Positions 8,350-17,500 of a stretch of 64,000 nucleotides of DNA are shown here, in pieces. The notes beneath the pieces are model-generated. The model was not told the origin of the DNA. It searched no databases and worked only from the letters and a program-made list of their open reading frames with translations. Origin of the DNA: Alphaproteobacteria bacterium (GTDB lineage: Bacteria; Pseudomonadota; Alphaproteobacteria; JANSWW01). The stretch is from the NCBI GenBank assembly GCA_024743275.1, contig JANSWW010000002.1, positions 248,001-312,000 of the forward strand, read 5' to 3'. A program made the translations under genes and the position numbers. Each line of letters opens with the position of its first letter. Position 1 is the first letter of the stretch.

Positions 8350-9642
8350 TCAAGCGGTCAGAGCCCGGTCGATCGCCCGTTTCAGTTCGGCCACCTCCGC
8401 CATCGGATTGGCGGCGACCTGGCGCAGCCACGACCGGCCGTCGATCCGGGTCAGCGAGGCGGTGCCCACCGGCAGGCTCGCGCGTACCGCCTCCGGCTGC
8501 CGGTGGTGCGGTCGCCAAAGAAAGACACCGGTGGTCGGCGGGCCGTAAACCGCGACATCTGACCGTTCCGATAGCCAGGCGTGGAGAGCCGCCGCATCGG
8601 CCATACCCCTGTCGATGCGCCGCGCAACACCTTCCCGCCCCCAGGCCATGAGGGTCGCGAGAAGCGGCACCGCAACGGCCCCATGGGATCCGAGGACACC
8701 GACATTCGGCAGGGCGAGATAGGACCCGCCGAAGGATACCGCCCGTTCCGCCGCGGCGTTGTCGCGAAACAGGACGAGCCCCGATTCCTTCGGTTGATAC
8801 AGCCATTTGTGGGCGGAGACGGCGACCGAGTCCGCCCACTCGATGCCGTCCAAGAGAGACCCGTATCGTTTGGAGAGGCGCAACGGACCGGCCCAGGCCG
8901 CGTCCACATGGGTCCAGGCGGCCCGCCCGGCCAAACCGAGCGCGTCGATCGCGCCGTGATTGGTGGTGCCGGCCGTCAACACCAGCGCCGCCTTGGCCAT
9001 CTCGCCCGGCAGGGCCGCCGGATCGATCCCGCCGTCCGCCAGGATCTCCGCGGCCACGGCCCGCAATCCCAGGAGATGGGCGCTCTTCGGCACCGAGAGA
9101 TGAGCCGCCTTCGAATGGACGACGGTCTCGACGCCGGCGATCTCCCGCGCCGCCCACAGCGCCGTCAGATTGGCGATGGTGGAGCCGGGCGTCATGTGCC
9201 CGCCGCCCATGCCGAAGAAGGGCGTCAGCCAATCGACGACACGCGCCTCGATCTGCCGGGCCACCGGGGCGACATCCGGATGAAGCAGGTTCTGGTTGAG
9301 CGCGGCGTCCCACAGCGCCGTGACCCAGGTAACCCAGGGTGTGGGCGGGTCCATATGATCGAACCCGTGCACGGTGCCCAGATCCCGGGCGCCACCGACA
9401 ACGAGCGGGGCCAGTGTCTCCAGCGCCGCCATCTCACCCATCCCCCCCTCGGGCAACCCCACCTCGGGAAACCCTGCCCCGGCAAGGCGATTCAACGTCC
9501 CATTCCCTCGCCCGTCTCCGGGGTCGGTCAGGAGCCGAATGGCTCTTATCAGGGCGGCCTCGTCGAAGGCGAAGGCCGGATCCGAACGGTCGGCCACGGA
9601 CGGCTTGGACGGATTTTGCATGTTATCGGGCCAAAACTGCAT
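8350..9642 (-). CDS. Group II PLP-dependent decarboxylase (aromatic amino acid decarboxylase-like)
   Basis: 430 aa from the ATG at 9642; a second ATG at 9621 is possible. Features include GGGHMTPGSTIANLTALWAA (PLP phosphate region), HSKAAHLSVPKSAHLLGL (the His that stacks on PLP), HVDAAWAGPL (Asp binding the pyridine N) and SVAVSAHKWLYQPKESG with the Schiff-base Lys. Family members decarboxylate aromatic amino acids, glutamate, 2,4-diaminobutyrate or similar. It is divergent from the carnitine genes across only 67 bp, so a shared regulatory region is likely. The substrate cannot be told. Confidence 0.8.
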   Translation of the reverse strand: MQFWPDNMQNPSKPSVADRSDPAFAFDEAALIRAIRLLTDPGDGRGNGTLNRLAGAGFPEVGLPEGGMGEMAALETLAPLVVGGARDLGTVHGFDHMDPPTPWVTWVTALWDAALNQNLLHPDVAPVARQIEARVVDWLTPFFGMGGGHMTPGSTIANLTALWAAREIAGVETVVHSKAAHLSVPKSAHLLGLRAVAAEILADGGIDPAALPGEMAKAALVLTAGTTNHGAIDALGLAGRAAWTHVDAAWAGPLRLSKRYGSLLDGIEWADSVAVSAHKWLYQPKESGLVLFRDNAAAERAVSFGGSYLALPNVGVLGSHGAVAVPLLATLMAWGREGVARRIDRGMADAAALHAWLSERSDVAVYGPPTTGVFLWRPHHRQPEAVRASLPVGTASLTRIDGRSWLRQVAANPMAEVAELKRAIDRALTA

Positions 9643-9709
9643 TCCCAGGGTCGGTCACGCCCCTATGATACGCCATCCACTGTCGGAACCAAGAAAGGGG
9701 AGCGCCCTC

Positions 9710-10618
9710 ATGCCGTTGGAGATGAACCGCGAGGTCTTTGTCACCTGTGCCGTGACCGGATCGGGAGGCACGCAGGACCGAAGCCCGCATGTCCCCCGCT
9801 CCCCGCAACAGATCGCCGACAGCGCCATCGCGGCGGCCAAGGCCGGTGCCGCGGTCGTCCACTGCCACGTCCGCGATCCGGAGACCGGCACGCCGTCGCG
9901 CAAGCTCGACTACTACCGCGAGGTCACCGACCGGATCCGTTCGGCCGAGGTCGATGTGGTCCTCAACCTGACCGCGGGCATGGGCGGCGATATGGTGTTC
10001 GGCGGCACCGAAAACCCGCTACCGACCGTGGAGGGCACGGACATGATCGGCGCGAGCGACCGGGTCGCCCATGTCGCCGCCTGCCTGCCGGAGGTCTGCA
10101 CCCTCGACTGCGGCACGATGAACTTCGCCGAAGCCGACTATGTCATGACCAACACGCCGGGTATGCTGCAGGCGATGGGCCGGATGATGACCGATCTCGG
10201 GGTGAAGCCTGAAATCGAGGCCTTCGACACGGGGCATCTCTGGTATGCGAAACAGCTCGTCAAGGACGGCGTTCTGGAACCGGACGCCCTGGTCCAGCTC
10301 TGCATGGGGGTGCCCTGGGGCGCGCCGGACGACCTCAACACCTTCATGGCGATGGTGAACAACGTGCCCGACGAGTGGACCTTCTCGGCCTTCTCGCTTG
10401 GGCGGAACCAGATGGCTTATGTCGCCGCGTCGGTGCTGGCCGGCGGCAATGTCCGGGTCGGGCTGGAGGACAATCTCTATCTCGAAAAGGGCGTGCTGGC
10501 GACCAACGCCCAACTGGTCGAAAAGTCGGTGTCGATCATTGAGAATCTGGGCGCCCGGGTGATCGGCCCGGAAGAGGTCCGCAAAAAGCTCAACCTCACC
10601 AAACGGGCACCGAAATGA
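9710..10618 (+). CDS. cdhC: Beta-keto acid cleavage enzyme, probable 3-dehydrocarnitine cleavage enzyme
   Basis: 302 aa from ATG 9710 with GGGGAG upstream. BKACE-family features are visible: a VHCHVRDPETG segment supplying zinc-binding His51 and His53, NLTAGMGGD, and a C-terminal GLEDNLYLEKG segment. The family condenses a beta-keto acid with acetyl-CoA to give acetoacetate and a CoA thioester. The next gene, overlapping by ATGA, encodes carnitine dehydrogenase fused to a thioesterase, so the keto acid is most likely 3-dehydrocarnitine and the products betainyl-CoA and acetoacetate, as described for CdhC. Specificity rests on the neighbour. Confidence 0.85.
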   Translation: MPLEMNREVFVTCAVTGSGGTQDRSPHVPRSPQQIADSAIAAAKAGAAVVHCHVRDPETGTPSRKLDYYREVTDRIRSAEVDVVLNLTAGMGGDMVFGGTENPLPTVEGTDMIGASDRVAHVAACLPEVCTLDCGTMNFAEADYVMTNTPGMLQAMGRMMTDLGVKPEIEAFDTGHLWYAKQLVKDGVLEPDALVQLCMGVPWGAPDDLNTFMAMVNNVPDEWTFSAFSLGRNQMAYVAASVLAGGNVRVGLEDNLYLEKGVLATNAQLVEKSVSIIENLGARVIGPEEVRKKLNLTKRAPK

Positions 10619-12042
10619 GCCGCCCCGAGATCACGAACCACAAAGCGGCGATCGTCGGCGGCGGCGTCATCGGCGGCGGCTGGGCCGCCCGGTTCCTGCT
10701 GATGGGCTGGGACGTCGCGGTTTACGATCCGGACCCGGAAGCCGAACGGAAGATCGGCGAGGTGATGGACAACGCCCGCCGATCCCTGCCCGCCTTGCAC
10801 GAGGTGGCGCTGCCGCCGGAAGGAACCTTGACCTTCCGCGACCGGATCGAGGACGCGGTCGCCGGAGCCGCCTGGATTCAGGAGAGCATTCCTGAACGGC
10901 TCGAAATGAAGCAACGCGCCTTCGATCAGATTCAGGCGTTCTGCGCGGCAGACGCGGTCATCGGCTCGTCGACCTCCGGGTTCAAACCGTCCGAATTGCA
11001 ATCGATGGCCGATGTCCCCGACCAGATCATCGTCGCCCATCCGTTCAACCCGGTCTATCTCCTGCCACTGGTCGAACTGGTGGGATCGCCGGATACCACG
11101 GCGAAGGCGGCGGACATCCTGACCGATCTCGGCATGAAGCCGCTCATCGTCCGCAAAGAGATCGACGCCCATATCGCCGACCGTTTCCTCGAAGCGGTCT
11201 GGCGCGAAGGCCTGTGGATGATCAAGGACGGCGTCGCCACCACAGAGGAGATCGACGACGCCATCCGCTTCGGCTTCGGCCTGCGCTGGGCGCAGATGGG
11301 CCTGTTCGAGACCTACCGGGTGGCGGGCGGCGAGGCCGGCATGGCACATTTCATCGCCCAGTTCGGCCCGGCCCTGAAATGGCCCTGGACCAAGCTGATG
11401 GATGTACCGGATCTAACCGACGATCTGGTGAAGACCATCGCCGACCAGTCGGACGCCCAATCCGGCCATCATACGATTCGCGAGTTGGAACGCATCCGGG
11501 ACGACAATCTGGTTGCCATGATGCGGGCGTTGAAAGGCCGGGACTGGGGCGCCGGCGCGCTCTTGAACCACACGGACCGGAAGCTCGCCCCGAAAGAGCC
11601 CGATACGACGGAGCCTTTCGTCACCGTCGAGCGGACCGTGCCGATCGATTGGGCCGACTATAACGGCCATATGAACGAGAGCCGCTATGGCCAGGTCTTT
11701 TCCGACGCCGCCGACACCGTGATGCGGATGGTGGGCGCCGATGCCGAGTACATCGCGTCCGGGAAATCCTTTTTCACGGTGGAGATCACGACCAAATTCC
11801 TGGAAGAGACCCATGTCGGCGACCCGATCCGAGTAACCACCCAGGTCCTGCGGGGTGAAGGCAAGAAACTGGAGCTCTTCCACCGCATGTATCACGGGAA
11901 GGGCCAGCTTCTCGCCACCGGCCGCCAGCTTCTGCTCCATGTCGATCTGACCACTCGTCGGACGGCCCTGCCCGAGGGAGACGTCGCGGAGAAGATGGCC
12001 GCCCTCGCCCGCGCCCATGCCGGGCTGGAGCGGCCGGGCTAG
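10615..12042 (+). CDS. lcdH: L-carnitine dehydrogenase fused to betainyl-CoA thioesterase
   Basis: 475 aa. Residues 1-310 are a 3-hydroxyacyl-CoA dehydrogenase-like NAD enzyme: AIVGGGVIGGGWAARFLL binds NAD, and VAHPFNPVYLLPLVELV holds the catalytic His of the H-P-x-x-P region. Residues ~325-475 are a 4HBT hot-dog thioesterase (TVPIDWADYNGHMNESRYG, with the Asp/Asn-His motif). The first domain would oxidise L-carnitine to 3-dehydrocarnitine; the second would release glycine betaine from betainyl-CoA made by the overlapping upstream gene. In Pseudomonas the two activities are separate proteins (CdhA, CdhB); the fusion is known in other proteobacteria. Cytosolic. Confidence 0.88.
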   Translation: MSRPEITNHKAAIVGGGVIGGGWAARFLLMGWDVAVYDPDPEAERKIGEVMDNARRSLPALHEVALPPEGTLTFRDRIEDAVAGAAWIQESIPERLEMKQRAFDQIQAFCAADAVIGSSTSGFKPSELQSMADVPDQIIVAHPFNPVYLLPLVELVGSPDTTAKAADILTDLGMKPLIVRKEIDAHIADRFLEAVWREGLWMIKDGVATTEEIDDAIRFGFGLRWAQMGLFETYRVAGGEAGMAHFIAQFGPALKWPWTKLMDVPDLTDDLVKTIADQSDAQSGHHTIRELERIRDDNLVAMMRALKGRDWGAGALLNHTDRKLAPKEPDTTEPFVTVERTVPIDWADYNGHMNESRYGQVFSDAADTVMRMVGADAEYIASGKSFFTVEITTKFLEETHVGDPIRVTTQVLRGEGKKLELFHRMYHGKGQLLATGRQLLLHVDLTTRRTALPEGDVAEKMAALARAHAGLERPG

Positions 12043-12205
12043 GACGTCCGGCTTCGCCCGTCAGCGATCTGAACCGGGATCGGCAACGTAAACGGGAAGA
12101 GGTTGTCCTTGTGGAGAGTCGCCTAGCCCATTGAATTATGAGAGGATTCCCGAAACGTCATGAACAAGACGTTGGGGACAGGACGTTGGGAACAGGGCAA
12201 CGACA
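12043..12205 (+). other. Intergenic region upstream of the hybrid kinase
   Basis: 163 bp without a gene. It contains a short direct repeat (GACGTTGGGGACAG and GACGTTGGGAACAG, about 12169-12198) just before the kinase start. I see no clear promoter. Confidence 0.4.
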
Positions 12206-14332
12206 ATGACCGACATGGTATCGGAGCGCCAAAAGGCGCAGGAGATAACGGATATCGACGGGGATACCCACGACGCGGCGGAAGCGGACCGCATCGCCGC
12301 CCTGCGCCGCTATGCGATCCTCGATACCGATGCGGAGCCCGCATACGACCGTATCGTCAATCTGGCGGCGAAGAAGTTCGGCGCCCGCTATGCCCTGGTC
12401 AGCCTGGTCGACGTCAACCGGCAATGGTTCAAGGCCGTGTGCGGCCTGGATGTGCGGGAGACCGAACGCAGCGTGGCCTTCTGTGCAACCGCGATCCAGC
12501 AGGACGAGCCCCTGGTGGTCCGGGACACATTGGAGGACGAGAGGTTCCGCGATAACCCGTTCGTCACCGGCCGCTCCAAGATCCGGTTCTATGCGGGCGC
12601 GCCGCTGATCACGCCGGACGGATACCGGCTCGGCACGCTCTGCGTTCTCGACACGGAGCCCCGCTGGCGGTTTGCCGACGACGATGTCGAGTTTCTCCAA
12701 ACCCTGGCGGCGGTGGTCGTGGATCAATTGGAGATGCGGCGGCTTTCCGGCAACGTCCTGCGCGAGATCGAGAGCCGGGTCGCGGTGAAGGGCAATCTCG
12801 ATATCGCCGAATCGCAGATCCGCCAGTTCATCGAATTCGTGCCCCTGCCGGTGGCGATGGTCGACAAGGACATGCGCTACATCATGGCCAGCCGGTCCTG
12901 GCACGAGCTCTACCGGCTTGGGCCGGAGCCGGTCACCGGCAAAAACCACTACGACCTGTTCCCCGCCCTGCCCGATTATTGGAAGGAACAGCACCGCCGT
13001 TGCCTTGCCGGCGAGACCATCGCCGTTGAGAAGGACAGGGCCTATGGCGTGGCCGGCGAGGAAGCCTGGGTCCGCCGCCTGCTGCGGCCCTGGCGGAAAC
13101 CGGATGGAGAGGTCGGCGGCCTCATTCTGTTCAACGAGGACATCAGCGAACGGGTCCGGATGGAGCGCCGCCTCGCACAGTCGCAGAAAATGGAGGCGGT
13201 CGGACAACTCACCGGCGGCGTCGCCCACGACTTCAACAATTTGATGGGCGTGGTGATGGGCAACCTCCAATTGCTCCAGCGACAGATCGGCGACGACCCG
13301 AAAGCGGCCCACTGCATCGAGTCGGCCCTTCAGGCGGTCGGCAGGGGCGCCGAACTGACCAAGCGCCTTCTCGCCTTCTCCCGCCGCCAGAAGCTCGAGA
13401 AGGACGTGGTGGATCTCAATTCGCTGCTTGGGAACATGACGGAGATGATCCGGCAGAGCCTTGGTGGGACAATCCTGCTCGATTGCCGCTACGCCCCGGA
13501 TCTGGAACCAGTGGAAACCGATATCGCCCAATGCGAGGCGGCGATCCTCAATCTCGCCGTCAATGCCCGGGATGCGATGCCCGAGGGCGGCACCTTGGTG
13601 CTGGAGACCGCCAAGCAGCGCATCGACAGCACGGCCAACGCATCCGATTCGGAGTTGGCACCCGGAGACTATGTCGTCGTCACCGTCCGGGACGACGGGA
13701 CCGGTATTCCGCCGGATCTCCTGGAGAAAGTGTTCGATCCCTTTTTCACGACGAAGGAGATCGGCAAAGGGACGGGCCTTGGCCTCAGCATCGTCTTCGG
13801 CTTCATGCAGCAAACCGGCGGCCATGTCCGGATCGAAAGCGTCCCGGATCGCGGCACGGCGGTACATCTCCATTTCCCGGTCAGCGCCCGCCCCCTTCCG
13901 GCGGAAGCGCAGAAGGCCGAGGCTGCAATGCCTGCTCTGCCGCTCAGCGGCGATGTCCTCCTGGTGGAGGATCGGGAGGATGTCCGCGAGGTTTCCCAAT
14001 CGATTCTGGAGGATTTGGGCGTCACCGTGCATATCGCGGCCGGTGCCGAGGAAGCGCTCGCCCTTCTGCGCTCGGGTCAACCGCTGGATGCGATGGTCAC
14101 CGACATCGTGATGCCCGGGAAGATGGACGGCCTATCGCTTGCGGAGATGGCAGGGCGGATCCGGCCAACTCTACCGGTGATTTTCACCAGCGGCTATGCC
14201 GACGCTGTTCTGGATCGGCCGGATAGTTCCGACATCTCAGGCAATCTGCTGACAAAACCCTATGCGCGCGAAGAAATTGCCGAAAAACTAAAACTTGTTT
14301 TTGATTTGTCTAAGACTAAAGTCATATTATGA
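12206..14332 (+). CDS. Hybrid sensor histidine kinase (GAF-PAS-HisKA-HATPase-REC)
   Basis: 708 aa, no membrane segments, so a cytosolic sensor. An N-terminal GAF domain spans about residues 40-185 (FCATAIQQDEPLVV, FYAGAPLITPDGYRLGTLCV). A PAS domain follows at about 205-320. The phosphoacceptor is His342 in GGVAHDFNNLMG. The ATPase domain has N-box LNLAVNARDAMPEGG and DDGTGIPPDLLEKVFDPFFT. A C-terminal receiver begins at DVLLVEDREDV and carries its acceptor Asp in VTDIVMPGKMDG. The HAHDFNN-type H-box and C-terminal REC are typical of alphaproteobacterial hybrid kinases. The response-regulator gene 139 bp downstream is a probable partner. An alternative start is ATG 12215. Signal unknown. Confidence 0.9.
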   Translation: MTDMVSERQKAQEITDIDGDTHDAAEADRIAALRRYAILDTDAEPAYDRIVNLAAKKFGARYALVSLVDVNRQWFKAVCGLDVRETERSVAFCATAIQQDEPLVVRDTLEDERFRDNPFVTGRSKIRFYAGAPLITPDGYRLGTLCVLDTEPRWRFADDDVEFLQTLAAVVVDQLEMRRLSGNVLREIESRVAVKGNLDIAESQIRQFIEFVPLPVAMVDKDMRYIMASRSWHELYRLGPEPVTGKNHYDLFPALPDYWKEQHRRCLAGETIAVEKDRAYGVAGEEAWVRRLLRPWRKPDGEVGGLILFNEDISERVRMERRLAQSQKMEAVGQLTGGVAHDFNNLMGVVMGNLQLLQRQIGDDPKAAHCIESALQAVGRGAELTKRLLAFSRRQKLEKDVVDLNSLLGNMTEMIRQSLGGTILLDCRYAPDLEPVETDIAQCEAAILNLAVNARDAMPEGGTLVLETAKQRIDSTANASDSELAPGDYVVVTVRDDGTGIPPDLLEKVFDPFFTTKEIGKGTGLGLSIVFGFMQQTGGHVRIESVPDRGTAVHLHFPVSARPLPAEAQKAEAAMPALPLSGDVLLVEDREDVREVSQSILEDLGVTVHIAAGAEEALALLRSGQPLDAMVTDIVMPGKMDGLSLAEMAGRIRPTLPVIFTSGYADAVLDRPDSSDISGNLLTKPYAREEIAEKLKLVFDLSKTKVIL

Positions 14333-14471
14333 TATGCAACTTAACGTGGATCGGTCGGAGCATTGGGGAATGCACCGGCGGATTCGGTGACCACAGTGGG
14401 GACTGGGGCGAGGGAAACGTAGAATTTGACGCAGCGGTTGGGGACCGTCTGCGGAAAGAAGAGGCAAGACG

Positions 14472-14864
14472 ATGTCTTCTGGGTCTTATCTGATGATCTT
14501 GGACGACGATCCCCAGATCCGGACGTTTTACCGAACGGTCGCCGAAGGCCTGGGCTTCCGGGTCCACGATTCCGACCGCTATCTGGACTTCTGCGCGGCC
14601 TATGAGGCCGAGGTTCCGGATGTCATCCTGCTCGACCTCACGATGCCGAACACCGACGGCATCGAGTTCCTGCGCGATCTGGCCCGGCGCGAATGCCGTA
14701 GCGCGATCGTACTCAGCAGCGGCCAGGACGAGAAACTCGTCGCCAGCGCCTTCCGGCTCGGCGAGGCGCTGCAGCTCAACATGGTGGCGAACCTGGCCAA
14801 GCCGGCCACCCTCGACCAGTTGGAAAGAACGCTCTGCCAATTCCTTCCCGAAGAGACGGGCTAA
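14472..14864 (+). CDS. Single-domain response regulator
   Basis: 130 aa, consisting only of a CheY-like receiver. The acidic pair is in MILDDDPQIRTF, the phosphoacceptor is Asp55 (VILLDLTMPNTDG), the switch Ser/Thr lies in AIVLSSGQ and the conserved Lys in ANLAKPAT. There is no output domain, so it relays phosphate or acts by protein contact. It follows the hybrid kinase on the same strand and probably belongs to the same pathway. AAGAAGAGG sits upstream of the ATG. Confidence 0.9.
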   Translation: MSSGSYLMILDDDPQIRTFYRTVAEGLGFRVHDSDRYLDFCAAYEAEVPDVILLDLTMPNTDGIEFLRDLARRECRSAIVLSSGQDEKLVASAFRLGEALQLNMVANLAKPATLDQLERTLCQFLPEETG

Positions 14865-14880
14865 GTCACCAGCGCTCGCG

Positions 14881-15357
14881 TCAGTCGACGGAGCCGTGGA
14901 TCGCGAACTGATCGATCCCGGCATCCTGCGGCTTGATCATTCGGAAGCTCTCCCTGACCCCTGCCTCGGTCAACTCGCGCTGCACGGTCAGCAGGGTGTT
15001 GGGGTCCTGGTCCTCGCACAGTTCGGCCATATGCTCGATTTCGGCCAGGGCGACGGAGCGGGCGGCATCGATCGAGGGAGCGCCGTAGATCTCGACGAAA
15101 TGCTGCGCCAGGCCGTCGGCGAGCCGCTCCACCTCGGCCGTTTCGGCGACCGTGACCGCGACGAAGGTGACCCGTCCGAAGGTCTCTCCGCCAAGCCACC
15201 CGTTCGCGAAGGCTTGCCGCGCCTTGCCAGTGAGATCGTCTTCGGTCCAGTTCGAGAACTCGAACCCACCCGAGATGCACCATTCCCCGGTCCGGGCCGG
15301 CGAATGGAAAACGTTCATGTCGCTTTCGTCGAAGTGAATGGCGCGGGCCAGTTTCAT
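14881..15357 (-). CDS. DUF6505-like protein of the formate dehydrogenase region
   Basis: 158 aa, soluble, no signal peptide. It begins MKLARAIHFDESDMNVFHSPA and has a WCISGGFEFSNW core. I recognise it as the DUF6505-type protein often encoded with a biotin/lipoate-ligase-like protein next to formate dehydrogenase genes in alphaproteobacteria. No catalytic motif is apparent. The ATG overlaps the stop of the upstream ligase-like gene (ATGA), so the two are coupled and may interact. Function unknown. Confidence 0.7.
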   Translation of the reverse strand: MKLARAIHFDESDMNVFHSPARTGEWCISGGFEFSNWTEDDLTGKARQAFANGWLGGETFGRVTFVAVTVAETAEVERLADGLAQHFVEIYGAPSIDAARSVALAEIEHMAELCEDQDPNTLLTVQRELTEAGVRESFRMIKPQDAGIDQFAIHGSVD

Positions 15358-16058
15358 GATCCTGCCTCCAACAAGGCGGTTAACGGGATGAGACGCGTTT
15401 CCTCCGCGTCCCGCAACAACATGCCGAAATTCTCGTCGACGCCGAGAAAGGTCCCTTTGTGCCCGGCCTGGACGACATCCTCGCCCATTTGCCAGGCCAG
15501 CGGACGCCACTCGTTGTGCAGCGGTTTCCCGCCCTCGTCGGCCCAGCGGTTGATCCCGACCAGGGTATGGCGCGCCCAACTTTCCAAGAGACCGGTCGGG
15601 TCGACCTCGGCACATCCCTCGGCATAGATCGCCGTTTGATCGGGCGTTTCCCCGGGACGGTCGCTGTCCGGCCAGAGCGGAAGCTCAAGCCCGACGACCA
15701 GCCAATCGGGAACCTCCGCCGGATCGACCGTGGACGCCGCCACGCGGAGTCGACCGCAGAAGGCGCCGTTGACGAGAATGCGCCCATCCCAGGCGAGATG
15801 GACGGCCACTTCCGGCGGACCGAGCGCCCCGAGCGCGTTCTGGAAGCCGACGCCGCACAACGGCAGCATCGCCATCGCGTTCGCCAACGGGACCTCGGGG
15901 CCGAAGACGATCGCCGCTTTGAGGCTGTTCTGCCCGATGTTGTACGCCACCGTACCGGCGTCGCAGCCGAGCGCGGCCAAAGCCCGGGCCTTGTCGAAGG
16001 GGTCGGCTGCCCCCTCGACCGGATGGCCGGACATCAAGGGCGGGAAACTGGGTTCCAT
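15354..16058 (-). CDS. Biotin/lipoate A/B ligase-like protein (DUF4444 type)
   Basis: 234 aa. The N-terminal two thirds resemble the biotin/lipoate-protein ligase catalytic fold (VHLAWDGRILVNGAFCGRLRVA, WLVVGLELPLW, followed by a WARHTLVGINRW helix). The C-terminal part forms a small beta domain (GTFLGVDENFGMLLRD) like the BirA C-terminal domain. The canonical GRGRxGR loop of biotin ligases is not obvious, so true ligase activity is doubtful. It is coupled to the DUF6505-like gene and lies in the formate dehydrogenase island, suggesting a maturation or cofactor role. Confidence 0.7.
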   Translation of the reverse strand: MEPSFPPLMSGHPVEGAADPFDKARALAALGCDAGTVAYNIGQNSLKAAIVFGPEVPLANAMAMLPLCGVGFQNALGALGPPEVAVHLAWDGRILVNGAFCGRLRVAASTVDPAEVPDWLVVGLELPLWPDSDRPGETPDQTAIYAEGCAEVDPTGLLESWARHTLVGINRWADEGGKPLHNEWRPLAWQMGEDVVQAGHKGTFLGVDENFGMLLRDAEETRLIPLTALLEAGS

Positions 16059-16105
16059 ACCGTTTCGCCTCTCACCTATCGGAATGAACTCATGCCGAAA
16101 CGCAC

Positions 16106-17173
16106 TCAGGCCTTGCCGGCTTCGATCAGCGTCCGGGCGACCTTGCGGAAACCTTCCGCCTGGGCCGACCCCGCCTTGGAGACGACGATCGGCGCGCCGC
16201 CATCGGCCGCCAGCCGGATATCGAGATGGAGCGGGATCTCCGCCAGCAGCGGGATGCCCAGCTTCTCCGCCTCATGGGCGACGCCGCCATGGCCGAAGAC
16301 ATGCTCCTCGTGGCCGCAGGCCGAACAGATATGGGTCGACATGTTCTCGATCATGCCGAGCAGCGGCGTGCCGAGCTGTTTGAACATGTCGATCCCCTTG
16401 CGGGCGTCCAGCAGGGCGACGTCCTGCGGGGTGCTGACGATGACCGCGCCGTCGACGACGAATTTCTGGGTCAACGTCATCTGAACGTCGCCGGTGCCGG
16501 GCGGCAGGTCGACGATGAGGACGTCCAGAGCCCCCCATTGGACCTGGGTCATCATCTGCTGCAAGGCGCCCATCAGCATCGGCCCGCGCCAGACGACCGC
16601 CTGGTCGTCATTTGTCATCAGACCGATCGACATCATGGTCACGCCGTGATTGCGCATCGGCAAAATCGTCTTGCCGTCCGGCGAGGCCGGTCGGCCGGAC
16701 ACGCCGAGCATCCGGGGCTGGGACGGCCCATAGACGTCCGCGTCGAGCAAGCCGACACGGCGTCCCTCGGCGGCGAGCGCACAGGCGATATTGGCCGCGA
16801 CCGTCGACTTGCCGACCCCGCCCTTGCCGGACGCGACAGCGATGATCCGATCGATCCCGGGGATCATCTCCGGCCCCTGGGCTTCCGAGCGGCGCGAGAT
16901 GTTGATCTCCGGCGCCGGGGCGGTGGCCTTGTGGGCCGTCATCACGACCGACACCGTCTCCGCGCCCGGAAGGGCTTTGAGCTGGGTTTCCGCCTCGGCG
17001 CGCAGGGATTCCATCTCCTGGGCGCGGCGGTGGTCCACTTCCATCACGAACCGGACGCTGCCGTCCTCGACACTCAGCCCCCGCACGAGGCCGGCGGCGA
17101 CGAGATCCTGCCCATTGGCCGGATCCTTGATGGTCTTCAGGGTCGAAAGGACCGTCTCTCTGGTCAGCGACAC
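16106..17173 (-). CDS. Mrp/ApbC-family iron-sulfur cluster carrier ATPase
   Basis: 355 aa from a GTG at 17173, one base after the stop of the preceding gene; the frame is open to 17209 but those codons overlap that gene. Residues ~1-85 form an MIP18/DUF59-like domain. Then comes a deviant Walker A, VASGKGGVGKSTVAANIA, the segment LLDADVYGPSQP, and VDLPPGTGDVQMTL. CSACGH near residue 270 supplies the C-x-x-C pair that binds a bridging cluster in the dimer. Mrp/ApbC proteins deliver [4Fe-4S] clusters to apoenzymes. The island encodes a ferredoxin with several clusters and the FDH subunits, likely clients. Confidence 0.92.
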   Translation of the reverse strand: MSLTRETVLSTLKTIKDPANGQDLVAAGLVRGLSVEDGSVRFVMEVDHRRAQEMESLRAEAETQLKALPGAETVSVVMTAHKATAPAPEINISRRSEAQGPEMIPGIDRIIAVASGKGGVGKSTVAANIACALAAEGRRVGLLDADVYGPSQPRMLGVSGRPASPDGKTILPMRNHGVTMMSIGLMTNDDQAVVWRGPMLMGALQQMMTQVQWGALDVLIVDLPPGTGDVQMTLTQKFVVDGAVIVSTPQDVALLDARKGIDMFKQLGTPLLGMIENMSTHICSACGHEEHVFGHGGVAHEAEKLGIPLLAEIPLHLDIRLAADGGAPIVVSKAGSAQAEGFRKVARTLIEAGKA

Positions 17174-17174
17174 G

Positions 17175-17369
17175 TTACGACTTTCCTTCGATGCTGCCGG
17201 TGACGACATGCTCGAGGTCGAGACCGTCGATGGTCAGGACCACTTTGGCCTCGAAGCTCTTGCCCGCCGTGTCTCCGGCATCGCGCATGGCCTCTTCGAT
17301 GGCCTGCTGCGAGGTCACCCCGACCTGCTTCAGGAATTTCCGCATCGACATGTTGAAATCTTCGCTCAT
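17175..17369 (-). CDS. DUF6494-like small protein
   Basis: 64 aa: an N-terminal helical part (MSEDFNMSMRKFLKQVGVTS) and a C-terminal beta part (VVLTIDGLDLEHVVTGSIEG). No cysteines. It matches the small DUF6494-type proteins found just upstream of mrp-like genes in alphaproteobacterial formate dehydrogenase clusters. GGGAGCG lies upstream of the ATG. Function unknown; the 1-bp spacing to the mrp-like gene implies co-translation with the cluster carrier. Confidence 0.75.
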   Translation of the reverse strand: MSEDFNMSMRKFLKQVGVTSQQAIEEAMRDAGDTAGKSFEAKVVLTIDGLDLEHVVTGSIEGKS

Positions 17370-17500
17370 CAGATCGCTCCCATAATTTTCATTTTTCTTG
17401 GCCTTTGGATGGCCCTTTCGATTTCCCGGCCGGAGATTGACGGATTTACGGTCCCGGTTCTACCATTTCAACGTATTTGGAAATAACAGGGTTCGTTGGC

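Noticed and set aside
7865..9313. A much longer N-terminal extension of the universal stress protein
   Set aside because: The extra codons are a shadow frame of the decarboxylase gene; a good ribosome site and the family N-terminus place the start at 8278.
12158..14080. A 640-codon minus-strand frame
   Set aside because: Antisense to the hybrid kinase, which shows intact H, N, G and receiver motifs.
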